Source: Sphingomonas sp. PAMC26645 (GTDB taxonomy: Bacteria; Pseudomonadota; Alphaproteobacteria; Sphingomonadales; Sphingomonadaceae). From it: a stretch of DNA of 64,000 bases. The position numbers and the translations under genes are program-made. Under the pieces are notes generated by a model that saw only the letters and a program-made list of their open reading frames with translations, was not told where the DNA came from and did not search any database. The stretch spans positions 926,501 through 990,500 of the forward strand of contig NZ_CP039249.1 of assembly GCF_004795835.1 (NCBI RefSeq). The letters are read 5' to 3'. The first letter of the stretch is position 1. Each line of letters opens with the position of its first letter. Below, in pieces: positions 27,074 through 34,991 of this stretch.

Positions 27074-28177
27074 ATGGCTCTTCTCGACCTTATTCGGCGA
27101 CAGGCGCCCGCGTCGCACGAGCCGGCGCCCTCGACGCTGATCCTCGATCCTAACACCGTTTCGTCGCTGCCGCCGGTGCGTCGGTTTCACCTGGGCGTGA
27201 TCGTGCCTGCAGTGCTGGCGCTGATCATGATTGGGGGATCGATCATCGTCGCGGTCGTCAGCCTCGGGACGCCGCCGGACAAGACGTTCGACGCGACCGG
27301 CGGCACGCGCTGGGCGAGCACTGCGCGGATCGAGGCACCGTTCGCGCCCAGGACGATGCGTCCATTAACGCCCGAACAGGCGGTCGCCTGGAACGCCGCC
27401 GCGCCGACCGTGGCGAAGCGCGTCGAATCCGCGTCCACCTTCGCGCTGCGGACCGGCAAGGCGGAGGATTACAGCCGTTCGCTGCAATGCCTGACGATGG
27501 CGGTCTATTACGAGGCTGGCAGCGAATCGGACGATGGCGAGCGCGCGGTGGCGCAGGTCATCCTCAACCGGGTGCGCCATCCCGCCTATCCCAAGACGGT
27601 CTGCGGCGTCGTCCTCGACGGATCACAACGCAGAACCGGCTGCCAGTTCACCTTCGTCTGCGACGGCGCGCTTGGCCGGTTACCGTCGCAGAAGGGCTGG
27701 CTGCGCGCCTCGCGGGTCGCGACGTCGGCATTGGGCGGCGCGGTGTTCGCGCCGGTGGGCTGGGCGACGCATTATCACGCCAACTACGTCGTGCCGTATT
27801 GGGCATCGAGCCTGGAAAAGGTCGCGGCAATCGGCGCGCACATCTTCTACCGCTGGAACGGTCCGGCCGGACGCGGCGGCGCGTTTCGCGGCGTCTATGC
27901 GGGTAACGAACCTGCGATGACGCTGCCCGCAGCGGTCGTTACCCCGACGGCGACGGACGCGACTGCGACGGTGGCCACCGCATCCGGCGCGGTCGCCCCG
28001 AGCGAGCGACCCGTCCTCAGCGGCTATCGCGCCAGTCTACCCGACGACTCCCCGGTGCCGACCGTCAGCCTTGGCGAACGGCGGGTGCTGCCGCGTGGTC
28101 CCGAAGTCGGCGACACCAGCGCTTCGGCGCCGACTCCAGAGCGCCGCGTCCTGCCGGTATCGCCTACCGCCAACTGA
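27074..28177 (+). CDS. Membrane-anchored SleB-type cell wall hydrolase
   Basis: 367 residues from ATG 27074 (the frame is open to 26921, but that part shadows the opposite-strand gene). One membrane helix near residues 38-62 places the remainder in the periplasm. The Hydrolase_2 domain starts at CLTMAVYYEAGSES and includes AVAQVILNRVRHPAYPKTVC, CQFTFVCDG and WATHYHANYVVPYW, with the catalytic Glu in YYEAG. Such enzymes act as lytic transglycosylase/amidase-like hydrolases on peptidoglycan. The C-terminal 90 residues are Pro/Thr/Ala-rich and unstructured. It may open the wall for the adjacent polysaccharide export machine (inference). Confidence 0.85.
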   Translation: MALLDLIRRQAPASHEPAPSTLILDPNTVSSLPPVRRFHLGVIVPAVLALIMIGGSIIVAVVSLGTPPDKTFDATGGTRWASTARIEAPFAPRTMRPLTPEQAVAWNAAAPTVAKRVESASTFALRTGKAEDYSRSLQCLTMAVYYEAGSESDDGERAVAQVILNRVRHPAYPKTVCGVVLDGSQRRTGCQFTFVCDGALGRLPSQKGWLRASRVATSALGGAVFAPVGWATHYHANYVVPYWASSLEKVAAIGAHIFYRWNGPAGRGGAFRGVYAGNEPAMTLPAAVVTPTATDATATVATASGAVAPSERPVLSGYRASLPDDSPVPTVSLGERRVLPRGPEVGDTSASAPTPERRVLPVSPTAN

Positions 28178-28179
28178 CC

Positions 28180-29334
28180 TCAAGGCGCGACGAGTTCGGC
28201 CCTGGACGGCCGCCGTCCACGCAGCACCTCCGCGATCGGCAGCTCGATCAACCGCCAGGACAGCCACCCCACGCCGAAGCACACGATGCAGGCGAGTGCC
28301 GCCATCGCGACCAGCGCCGGCAGGCCGGATGCAACGATCGACACCGTCGCCGACGCGAATGCGCCCAGCACGAAGCTGTGCGTGAGATAGATGCTGTAGG
28401 ACGCATTGCCGAACGCACGCGAGAAGACCGCGAACCCGTCCGACCGCCGCGTCGTCGCGGGCGTCGTGAGCACGGTTACGGCCACCGCTCCTGCGATTGC
28501 AGCCATTGCGACGAGCTGGCTCGGGTAGATAGTGGCGACTCCCAGCGCGGCTACGGCGACGACCGCGATCACCGACATCGGCAGCACCGGCAGGCGGTCG
28601 CCGATCCGGTGGCGGACAAGCGCGATCATGATCCCAATCGCGAAATAGCCCATGATCGGCCGCGTGAAGACATAGGCGGCGATCGACACGCCGACCCGGT
28701 CAGGTGGCGCATCGATCCCGGTTCCGGCCGCAACCAGCAGCCCCAGCACCGCCACCACGAGGAACGCGCCGCGCCGCGCCAGCACTGCGAGGCCCGCCGC
28801 GAACAGCAGGTAGAAGAACATCTCGTAATGCAGCGTCCACCCCAGCTCGTAGATCGGCTGGATCAAACCGTTGGCGCCGCGGTGGGGGATGAACGCGAAC
28901 GACAAAAGGAATTCGGTCACGTTCGGCAGGCGCGCCGCGACAATGGTCCGTGCGCCCATCGCCTGCGCCAGCCAGCCGAACGCGACGATCATCAGCGTCG
29001 TCAGATAATAAAGTGGTGCGACCCGCAGGAACCGGTTGCGCAGGAACGACCAGCCCGATGGCGTCGGCCGCTCCTCCCGCAGCGCGATATAGACCATGAT
29101 GAAGCCGCTGATCGCGAAGAAGGTGGCGACTCCGGTCTGGCCGAGGCGGGTCGTGAAATCGGGGAGGTCGTGGGTAATCGCACCGCGCCGGACATAGCGC
29201 TCGAGCAAATGCTCGACGACGACGCCCGATGCCGCCAGTCCGCGCAGCAGCTGGAGCGGCGCGATCTGGTCTCGGTCCAGCGCCGCATCGCGCGAGAACA
29301 GCCGCGAAGCCAGCGGCACGCGCGCGCCAATCAC
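28180..29334 (-). CDS. Acyltransferase 3 family membrane protein
   Basis: 384 residues from GTG 29334, which overlaps the stop of the upstream gene (GTGA). It opens with LQLLRGLAASGVVVEHLL, where the catalytic His of the R-G-..-H motif of acyltransferase 3 proteins is replaced in the usual spacing by H; then FFAISGFIMVYI, RFLRVAPLYYLTTL and WTLHYEMFFYLLFA follow in the standard ten-helix arrangement. Family members (ExoZ, OafA, GumF/G) acetylate or otherwise acylate exported glycans in the membrane. It probably modifies one of the exopolysaccharides here. Ends 2 bases from the convergent sleB-type gene. Confidence 0.88.
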   Translation of the reverse strand: MIGARVPLASRLFSRDAALDRDQIAPLQLLRGLAASGVVVEHLLERYVRRGAITHDLPDFTTRLGQTGVATFFAISGFIMVYIALREERPTPSGWSFLRNRFLRVAPLYYLTTLMIVAFGWLAQAMGARTIVAARLPNVTEFLLSFAFIPHRGANGLIQPIYELGWTLHYEMFFYLLFAAGLAVLARRGAFLVVAVLGLLVAAGTGIDAPPDRVGVSIAAYVFTRPIMGYFAIGIMIALVRHRIGDRLPVLPMSVIAVVAVAALGVATIYPSQLVAMAAIAGAVAVTVLTTPATTRRSDGFAVFSRAFGNASYSIYLTHSFVLGAFASATVSIVASGLPALVAMAALACIVCFGVGWLSWRLIELPIAEVLRGRRPSRAELVAP

Positions 29335-29627
29335 GCCAGCCGCAGCATGACGATGGTCGCGTTCAGCGCGAACCCCAGCGCGACGCTCTTGATCATCTCG
29401 CGCGGCGTCACCGGCAAATTGGCGTTGATGATCGCCGCGACCAGCGAGGTCGACGCGGCGAACAGCAGCAGCGACCACCAGCTCGGCCAGGTCGCGTTCT
29501 TCACATGCGCCCAGTCGGTGATCAGCGGCAGCAGCACCATCAGGAAATGCCCGAAGCACGCCGCCAGCCAGTGCGACAGGAACCGCGGCAGGCTTTCGCC
29601 GAGTTCGAGATGCGGATCACCGCTCAT
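29331..29627 (-). CDS. Small membrane protein upstream of acyltransferase
   Basis: 98 residues from ATG 29627, supported by GGAG 8 bases upstream; the next in-frame ATG (29657) lies deeper in the preceding gene. Three hydrophobic stretches are visible (around FLMVLLPLITDW, WWSLLLFAASTSLVAAII, ALGFALNATIVMLRL). No known domain. It is sandwiched with overlaps between another small membrane protein and the acyltransferase, so the three are made from one transcript and may act together. Confidence 0.65.
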   Translation of the reverse strand: MSGDPHLELGESLPRFLSHWLAACFGHFLMVLLPLITDWAHVKNATWPSWWSLLLFAASTSLVAAIINANLPVTPREMIKSVALGFALNATIVMLRLA

Positions 29628-30042
29628 CGACGATGCTCCGTTCGTCCTGTTCGGCATGCGCGACCAGCGTCCCGATCAGGATCTCGTAATAGGCGGCGGC
29701 ATTCGCCTCGATCTCGTCGTCGGCGTCCGCCTGCGTCGCGCCGGCCTGTCCAGCCGCCGCCCGCGCCGCGCGGATCTGCCATTCGGCCATGTCGCGCCAA
29801 GTCGCCACGTCGCGCGCGGCGATCGCCTGTTGCGCGAGTCCGATCAGGATGACGAACGCGCCCAGCACCGCGACCGCGACCGCCAGGTAATAGCCATGTG
29901 CCCAGATCGCACGCAGCCAGAAGCCATAGATGACCGTGACGATCACCACGATCAGCGCCACCAGGCAGATCGCATCGATGAGCCGACCGATCCGCTTGGG
30001 CCACCGCGATTGGTTGAGGCCATGGTGAAGAGGGTCGGGCAC
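29617..30042 (-). CDS. Two-helix membrane protein of unknown function
   Basis: 141 residues from a GTG start at 30042. Two helices (about 21-44 and 50-71) are followed by an acidic, Ala-rich helical tail (RAARAAAGQAGATQADADDE) reaching the cytoplasm. I recognise no family. It overlaps the next gene by 11 bases and leads the three-gene unit ending with the acyltransferase. Confidence 0.6.
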   Translation of the reverse strand: MPDPLHHGLNQSRWPKRIGRLIDAICLVALIVVIVTVIYGFWLRAIWAHGYYLAVAVAVLGAFVILIGLAQQAIAARDVATWRDMAEWQIRAARAAAGQAGATQADADDEIEANAAAYYEILIGTLVAHAEQDERSIVDER

Positions 30043-30138
30043 GCCGCAATCCTGTCAGAGAAGATCCGGATCGGCAACCGATCGGAGGTGCTTCGCAAGC
30101 GACGCATTCGATACCCGCGCGGCGCCGGGACGGATCGT

Positions 30139-31245
30139 TCAGATTTGTACAGTCGCGGACGATAACGCGCGGGCTGCGGCGTCCCGCTCGCGATCGGTCA
30201 GCGCCAATGCCGTCGTCGCGCCGGTCTTTGCGGACAGGAACGCCGCCTCGACGACGGCCATCACCGCCAACGCTTCGATCGGCGCGACCGGATTTCTCGC
30301 GGCTCCCCGAACCGCCGCCGCGATGCCCCGATAATAATGGCGCTGGTCGCCGGGTATCGCGCGCTGTTCGCGTTGCCCGTTGGCGACGTGGATCACGAGC
30401 GGATCGGGATCCTCGCCCCAGTTCGCGTCGCCCGGCCGCATTCCGCTTAGAAGTTGCGCCTCCTGGCGGTCGGCGCAGTGCTTCGTCATGCTGCCGGCGG
30501 TGCCGTGCACGGTGAACCGGTCGACGCCGCCCGCGACAAGCATGCTCGCCTGGAGGATCACGCGGCGATGGCCATAGGACAGGACGACGTGCGCCCAATC
30601 GTCCGTCATCGCGCCCGGCCGCTGCGTCGCGATCGATGCCTGGACCGTGTCCGGCAGGCCGAACAGGAGCAATGCCTGATGGACCAGATGCGGACCGAGA
30701 TCGTACCAGACGCCGCTGCCCGGGCCCGACCGCTCGCGCCAGCGGTCGCGGACGTCCGGCCGGAACCGGTCGAAATGCGATTCGAAATGCGTGACGTCGC
30801 CGACGATGCCTGCGTCGATCGCGGCGCGAACGGTGAGGAAATCGCTGTCCCAGCGCCGGTTGTGGAAGACGGACAACAGCACGCCCCGATCTTCCGCCAG
30901 CGCGACAAGCCCGCGCGCTTCGTCGAGGTCGAGCGTGAACGGCTTGTCGATCACGACGTGCTTCCCCGTCGCGATCGCTGCCTGCGCGAGCGGTGCATGC
31001 GTTTCGTTCGGCGTGGCGATCACGACGAGGTCGATGTCCTCGGCCGCGATCAGCGCGTGCGGATCGGCGTGGACCGCCATCCCCGGAAAGTCCGCCTGCA
31101 CTTTCCCGGCATCGCTGGACGACACCGCGCGAAGTTCGAGCCCCGCGACCGATGCTATCAACGGGGCATGGAAGGTCTTGCCCGAGAACCCGTATCCGAT
31201 CAGCCCGACGCGCACGGGGCAGGCTCGCTCGTCCGTCATGCTCAT
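30139..31245 (-). CDS. GFO/IDH/MocA-family NAD(P)-dependent oxidoreductase
   Basis: 368 residues from ATG 31245 (a second ATG lies two codons later). The N-terminal Rossmann fold begins VRVGLIGYGFSGKTFHAPLI, with the Gly-rich G-x-G-x-x-G, followed by VVIATPNETHAPLA and the family's catalytic lysine in HVVIDKPFTLDL. The C-terminal half-barrel carries YDLGPHLVHQALLLFG with the conserved D-x-x-x-H. The sequence resembles YdgJ/YhhX-type members, which act on sugars or inositols. Specific substrate is unknown. It lies just after ccmB with a 4-base gap but is unlikely to have a role in cytochrome maturation. Confidence 0.85.
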   Translation of the reverse strand: MSMTDERACPVRVGLIGYGFSGKTFHAPLIASVAGLELRAVSSSDAGKVQADFPGMAVHADPHALIAAEDIDLVVIATPNETHAPLAQAAIATGKHVVIDKPFTLDLDEARGLVALAEDRGVLLSVFHNRRWDSDFLTVRAAIDAGIVGDVTHFESHFDRFRPDVRDRWRERSGPGSGVWYDLGPHLVHQALLLFGLPDTVQASIATQRPGAMTDDWAHVVLSYGHRRVILQASMLVAGGVDRFTVHGTAGSMTKHCADRQEAQLLSGMRPGDANWGEDPDPLVIHVANGQREQRAIPGDQRHYYRGIAAAVRGAARNPVAPIEALAVMAVVEAAFLSAKTGATTALALTDRERDAAARALSSATVQI

Positions 31246-31249
31246 CGCC

Positions 31250-31891
31250 TCAGTCCATGCCCGCGCGGATCGCCGCCGCCGCAAGGAACGGCGCACCCGC
31301 GACGAGCACGAGGCTGACCGCGGCGAGCAGCTTCACCGCGCCCGCACCGCCGGCCGGATCAAGCGACCCCGCGCCGAAGATCAGCAATGGTACCGCGAGC
31401 GGCAGCATCACGAGGCCCGTCACCGCCCCGCCGCCACGCACGCCCGCGACCAGCGTACTCGTCGCGACCGCGAGTGCGGCGAGGCCGGGCGTGCCGATCA
31501 GCAAGCCGATCTCGACGCGGAGCAGCGTGTCGGCCGACAGGTTGAGCAGGCCGGCGGCGATCATCGCAGCGAGCATCAGGGGGGGGCCGAAGCTCAGCCA
31601 GTGCGCGATCGTCTTCGCGAAGGCGACCAGCGCGAGCGACATCCCGCGGACGACGAACTGGTCGAACACCCCCGCCTCCAGATCGGGACCGACGAGGCGC
31701 TCGACCGGCAGCAAGGCGGCAAGCAGCGCTGCCGTCCAGATCACCCCGCCGCCGATCCGCGCGAGCAACGCCGCGTCGGGGCCGATCGCGAACGGGAACA
31801 GCGTCGCGACCAGCAGGAAGAACGCGACCACCAGCGTCGCGCCGCCGCTTGACACGCTGCGATGCAGATCGCGGCGAATCAGCGCGATCAC
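31250..31891 (-). CDS. ccmB: Haem exporter membrane subunit CcmB
   Basis: 213 residues from GTG 31891, coupled to ccmA by a GTGA overlap. Six membrane helices; it opens IALIRRDLHRSVSSGGATLV, typical of CcmB, and has DLEAGVFDQFVVRGMSLALV and LLIGTPGLAALAVATSTLVAG, the conserved central loop and helix. CcmB is the membrane part of the CcmABC(D) complex that releases haem-loaded CcmE for cytochrome c maturation. ccmC and the rest of the pathway are not in this window. The longer open frame upstream is a shadow of ccmA. Confidence 0.9.
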   Translation of the reverse strand: MIALIRRDLHRSVSSGGATLVVAFFLLVATLFPFAIGPDAALLARIGGGVIWTAALLAALLPVERLVGPDLEAGVFDQFVVRGMSLALVAFAKTIAHWLSFGPPLMLAAMIAAGLLNLSADTLLRVEIGLLIGTPGLAALAVATSTLVAGVRGGGAVTGLVMLPLAVPLLIFGAGSLDPAGGAGAVKLLAAVSLVLVAGAPFLAAAAIRAGMD

Positions 31892-32460
31892 AACGCGATC
31901 TCCCGCGCGGCAGGGATCGCTAGCGACAGGTGCGTGGCAACCAACGCAATGCCGCCGGTGGCGCGGTGCTCGGCGATCAGCGTTTCCAGTCGAGCGACCG
32001 ACACCGTGTCGAGCCCGTTGGCGGGTTCGTCGAGCAGCCACACAGGCGCCCCGCTGGCGGCAACGCGCGCGATCGCCGCGCGGCGGCGTTGCCCGGTCGA
32101 CAGCAAGCGGACCGGAATGTCCGCGAGCGCATCCAGATCGAGGGCGGACAGCGCGTGCGCGATCCGGGTATCGGGGGCGGGTGCATTGTCCAGCGCGGCC
32201 CAGAAACAGAGTGCCGCGGCCAGCTTGCGATCCGCGTCGAGCGCGCTCGCTTCGGTCAGCAACGCCTGCGGCGTATCGCACGCCACATTGCCCTCGAACG
32301 GCGCGAGCAGGCCGGCGGCGATACGGATCAGGCTCGATTTGCCGACGCCATTGGGACCGATGACGATCGCCGCATCGCCCGGCCCGAGGTCGAACGACAC
32401 GCCCGAGAACAGCAATCTTCCGCCCCGCACGCACGCCACGTCGCGAAACGTGAGACTCAC
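31888..32460 (-). CDS. ccmA: Haem exporter ATP-binding protein CcmA
   Basis: 190 residues from GTG 32460, overlapping the stop of the metallopeptidase gene (GTGA). Complete ABC ATPase motifs: Walker A GPNGVGKSS, signature LSTGQRRR, Walker B VWLLDEPANGLD and a switch His in ATHLSL. The LSTGQ variant of the signature is characteristic of CcmA. It hydrolyses ATP to drive the release of holo-CcmE from the CcmABCE complex at the inner membrane. Upstream codons in the same frame shadow the metallopeptidase. Confidence 0.92.
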   Translation of the reverse strand: MSLTFRDVACVRGGRLLFSGVSFDLGPGDAAIVIGPNGVGKSSLIRIAAGLLAPFEGNVACDTPQALLTEASALDADRKLAAALCFWAALDNAPAPDTRIAHALSALDLDALADIPVRLLSTGQRRRAAIARVAASGAPVWLLDEPANGLDTVSVARLETLIAEHRATGGIALVATHLSLAIPAAREIAL

Positions 32461-32879
32461 GTGGCCCGATCTTCGGCGGAGTCTTCCAGCGCATGCATGT
32501 CGTCGTCGCTCAGGCCGAAATGGTGGCCGATCTCGTGGATCGTCACATGCGCGACGAGGTCGTCTAGGCGCGGCCCGGTCTCGATCCATTCCTCCAGGAT
32601 CGCGCGGCGGTACAGGACGATGCGATCAGGCATCGGCGCGACGTCCATCGACGATTTTTCGCCGAGCGGGCGGCCGTGATACAGACCCGACAGGTCGAGC
32701 GGATGTTCGATGCCCAGCGCCGCCAGCGTCTCGTCGTCGGCAAACTCCTCGACCGCGAAGACGATGTCGCCGAGATGCTCCGCGAACTGCTGCGGCAGCC
32801 TGGCGATCGTCGCTCGCGCGATGGCCTCGATCGCATCGGCGTCGGGGGCCTCCCCGGATATTGTCGCTTGCCCGCTCAT
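32457..32879 (-). CDS. Zincin-like metallopeptidase (PF06262 type)
   Basis: 140 residues from ATG 32879 (ATG 32891 is a close alternative). The family's signature [14 protein letters not shown] near the C-terminus supplies the H-E-x-x-H zinc ligands; upstream are [10 protein letters not shown] and [11 protein letters not shown]. It belongs to the small bacterial 'possibl zinc metallo-peptidase' family of unknown substrate, often adjacent to other housekeeping genes. It sits head-to-head with phhB with only 48 bases between starts, so the two promoters must overlap. Confidence 0.85.
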   Translation of the reverse strand: MSGQATISGEAPDADAIEAIARATIARLPQQFAEHLGDIVFAVEEFADDETLAALGIEHPLDLSGLYHGRPLGEKSSMDVAPMPDRIVLYRRAILEEWIETGPRLDDLVAHVTIHEIGHHFGLSDDDMHALEDSAEDRAT

Positions 32880-32927
32880 GCCGCCAGCCATACGCGTCGG
32901 CGAACTGTTGCGGCAAGGGAGAGCCCG

Positions 32928-33224
32928 ATGATCGAAGCGCTGAACGATACCGAGCGGGCCGAGGCGCTCGATGGGCTCGACGAGTGGGACTACGACGATG
33001 CGCGCGACGCGATCACGCGGACGATCGTGTTCGCCGATTTCGTCGAGGCGTTCGGCTTCATGACGCAGGTCGCGCTGATCGCCGAACGCGCGAACCACCA
33101 TCCGGAGTGGAAGAACGTCTGGAACCGCGTCGAAATCCTGCTGACCACGCATGACGCCGGCGGCCTGTCACCGCGCGATATCGAGATGGCCGAAGCGATC
33201 GACGCGATCGTCGGCGACGCCTGA
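32928..33224 (+). CDS. phhB: Pterin-4a-carbinolamine dehydratase
   Basis: 98 residues; AGGGAG precedes the ATG. It has the full PCD fold pattern: [29 protein letters not shown], read in parts, and the active-site [15 protein letters not shown] with the two His residues and Asn/Trp context of E-x-x-N-H-H-P-E-W. It dehydrates the 4a-hydroxy-tetrahydropterin formed by aromatic amino acid hydroxylases; some bacterial forms also act in molybdopterin metabolism. A long inverted repeat follows it directly. Confidence 0.93.
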   Translation: MIEALNDTERAEALDGLDEWDYDDARDAITRTIVFADFVEAFGFMTQVALIAERANHHPEWKNVWNRVEILLTTHDAGGLSPRDIEMAEAIDAIVGDA

Positions 33225-33235
33225 GCTAAAACGAT

Positions 33236-33355
33236 CCTCCCCCACCAGGGGGAGGTGGCACCGAAGGTGACGGAGGGGGAGGACACGAAACAGACGTGAC
33301 CCTTTCCTCCCCCTCCGTCTGACAAGTGCCAGCCACCTCCCCCTGGCGGGGGAGG
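33236..33355. repeat. Long nested palindrome, repeat family A copy 1
   Basis: Outer arms 33236-33261 and 33326-33355 are near-perfect inverted copies built on CCTCCCCCACCAGGGGGAGG and its complement; each arm is itself a small palindrome. Inner arms 33270-33283 and 33305-33318 also pair. It lies between phhB and the convergent SDR gene. Three other loci with the same architecture are at 39188-39298, 44064-44178 and 45926-46075. Confidence 0.8.
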
Positions 33356-33367
33356 ATTAAAGCGGGT

Positions 33368-34159
33368 TCAGCCCTTCCGCATATCCCGCCGCATCCGCTT
33401 GCGTAGCGCACCCGGCATCCACCGCGCGGCGAACGCCATGCGGTGCGCGGTCTTCCCCACGAACGTGTGCACCTTGTCGCCGTGAACCGCGGCCCAGGCG
33501 GCCTCCGCGACCTTGTCCACGCCGGTCAGCTCCAGCCCGGCACCCGTCACCGTCTCGCGGATCGAGTGGTTCGTGTTCCCCGCCGCGGAATCGAGCAGCG
33601 GCGTGTCGATGAAGCTCGGCACGATCGAGCGCACCTTGATGCCGTCCGCCGCCCATTCGCCATCGAGCGCCTCGGTGATCGCGCGCACCCCGAACTTGGT
33701 CGCGGAATAGGGCGCGAGCCCCGCCGAGCCATAGACCGCCGACGCCGACGCGGTGTTGAGCAGGCACGATCCCGGCGTCCGCTTCAGATACGCATGGCCG
33801 ATCCGCGCCCCGTTCAGCGCGCCGACGAGGTTGATCGCGATCACCCGGTCGATCTCGGCGAAGTCGGTCTCCGCGAGCGGTCCGCCCGATCCGATCCCGG
33901 CATTGTTGAACAGCACGTCGAGCCGCCCGCCGGTGGTCGCGACGAACGCATCGAGCGACGCCACCCACGCATCGCGGTCGCGCACGTCCATCTGATAGGT
34001 GCTGACCATCCCCGCGGGCAGCAGCGCGGCAGTCTCGGCAAGCCCTGCGAAATTGACGTCGGCGAGCCCGACCCGCCAGCCTTTCTGCGCGAACAATATC
34101 GCGGTCGCGCGGCCGATCCCCGATCCGCCGCCGGTGATGAAAATGCCCTGCTGGCTCAT
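33368..34159 (-). CDS. Short-chain dehydrogenase/reductase
   Basis: 263 residues from ATG 34159, supported by GGAGAGGGT just upstream. Classical SDR motifs: ITGGGSGIGRA (cofactor Gly motif, about 8-18), LFNNAGIGSGGP (N-N-A-G), an active-site Ser in NTASASAVYG and YSATK (Tyr and Lys). VDVNFAG-like acidic residue after strand 2 (LADVNF) suggests NAD(H) preference. Substrate not predictable. The frame stays open to 34807 but that part is antisense to the ABC transporter gene. Confidence 0.88.
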   Translation of the reverse strand: MSQQGIFITGGGSGIGRATAILFAQKGWRVGLADVNFAGLAETAALLPAGMVSTYQMDVRDRDAWVASLDAFVATTGGRLDVLFNNAGIGSGGPLAETDFAEIDRVIAINLVGALNGARIGHAYLKRTPGSCLLNTASASAVYGSAGLAPYSATKFGVRAITEALDGEWAADGIKVRSIVPSFIDTPLLDSAAGNTNHSIRETVTGAGLELTGVDKVAEAAWAAVHGDKVHTFVGKTAHRMAFAARWMPGALRKRMRRDMRKG

Positions 34160-34207
34160 ACCCTCTCCATTTGATTTTCCGGTATGTTTCCCGCATCCTG
34201 CGGGCAG

Positions 34208-34981
34208 ATGCCAGACAATTCCCCAGCGCTCGCTTTCGAACGCGTCACCAAGCGGTACCCTGGTTCTGGGGGCACGACGATCGCCGTCGACGCGGTCTCG
34301 CTGGAGATCGCGCGCGGCAGTTTCGTCGCGCTCGTCGGCACGTCCGGTTCGGGCAAGTCGACGCTGCTGAAGACGCTCAACCGCCTGGTCGAGCCGAGCG
34401 AAGGCCGCGTGACGATCGACGGTGCCGACGTCGCTGCCGAGCCCGCGCCCGAACTGCGCCGCCGGATCGGCTACGTGTTCCAGAATATCGGCTTGTTCCC
34501 GCACATGACGATCGCCGAGAACATCGCGATCGGCCTGCGCATCGCCGGTCGCACGGACGAGGCGAAGGTCGGCGAGCTGCTCGACCTCGTCGACCTGCCC
34601 CGCGACATCGCGAGCCGCATGCCCGACGCGCTCTCGGGCGGCCAGCGCCAGCGCGTCGGCATCGCCCGTGCGCTCGCACCCGGCGCGAAACTGCTGTTGC
34701 TCGACGAGGCGTTCGGCGCGCTCGACCCGGTCACGCGCGATGCGCTCGGCACGCGGATCCGCGAACTCCACGACCGGCTCGGGCTGACCACGATCCTCGT
34801 CACGCACGACATGGCGGAGGCGCTGTTGCTCGCCGACCGCGTGCTGGTGATGAAGGCGGGGCGGATCGTCGCCGACGCCACGCCCGCCGACCTCGTTGCT
34901 GGTAAGGGTGGCGAGGACGCGCAGGCACTGGTGCAGGTGCCGCGCGCGCAGGCCGAACGCCTCCAGGCGCTAGTCGCATGA
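34208..34981 (+). CDS. Osmoprotectant/glycine betaine-type ABC transporter ATPase
   Basis: 257 residues from ATG 34208 (ATG 34184 would add eight residues). Motifs: Walker A GTSGSGKSTLL, Q-loop YVFQNIGLFPHMTIAENI, signature LSGGQRQRVG, Walker B LLLLDEAFGALD and switch THDMAEAL. The FQNIGLFPHMT sequence and the Lys-Thr-Leu-Asn-Arg segment after the P-loop are typical of OpuCA/ProV-like proteins. Unlike larger OpuCA/ProV it lacks the C-terminal CBS domains that sense ionic strength. It powers the fused permease encoded immediately downstream. Confidence 0.88.
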   Translation: MPDNSPALAFERVTKRYPGSGGTTIAVDAVSLEIARGSFVALVGTSGSGKSTLLKTLNRLVEPSEGRVTIDGADVAAEPAPELRRRIGYVFQNIGLFPHMTIAENIAIGLRIAGRTDEAKVGELLDLVDLPRDIASRMPDALSGGQRQRVGIARALAPGAKLLLLDEAFGALDPVTRDALGTRIRELHDRLGLTTILVTHDMAEALLLADRVLVMKAGRIVADATPADLVAGKGGEDAQALVQVPRAQAERLQALVA

Positions 34982-34991
34982 GGGGGGTCGC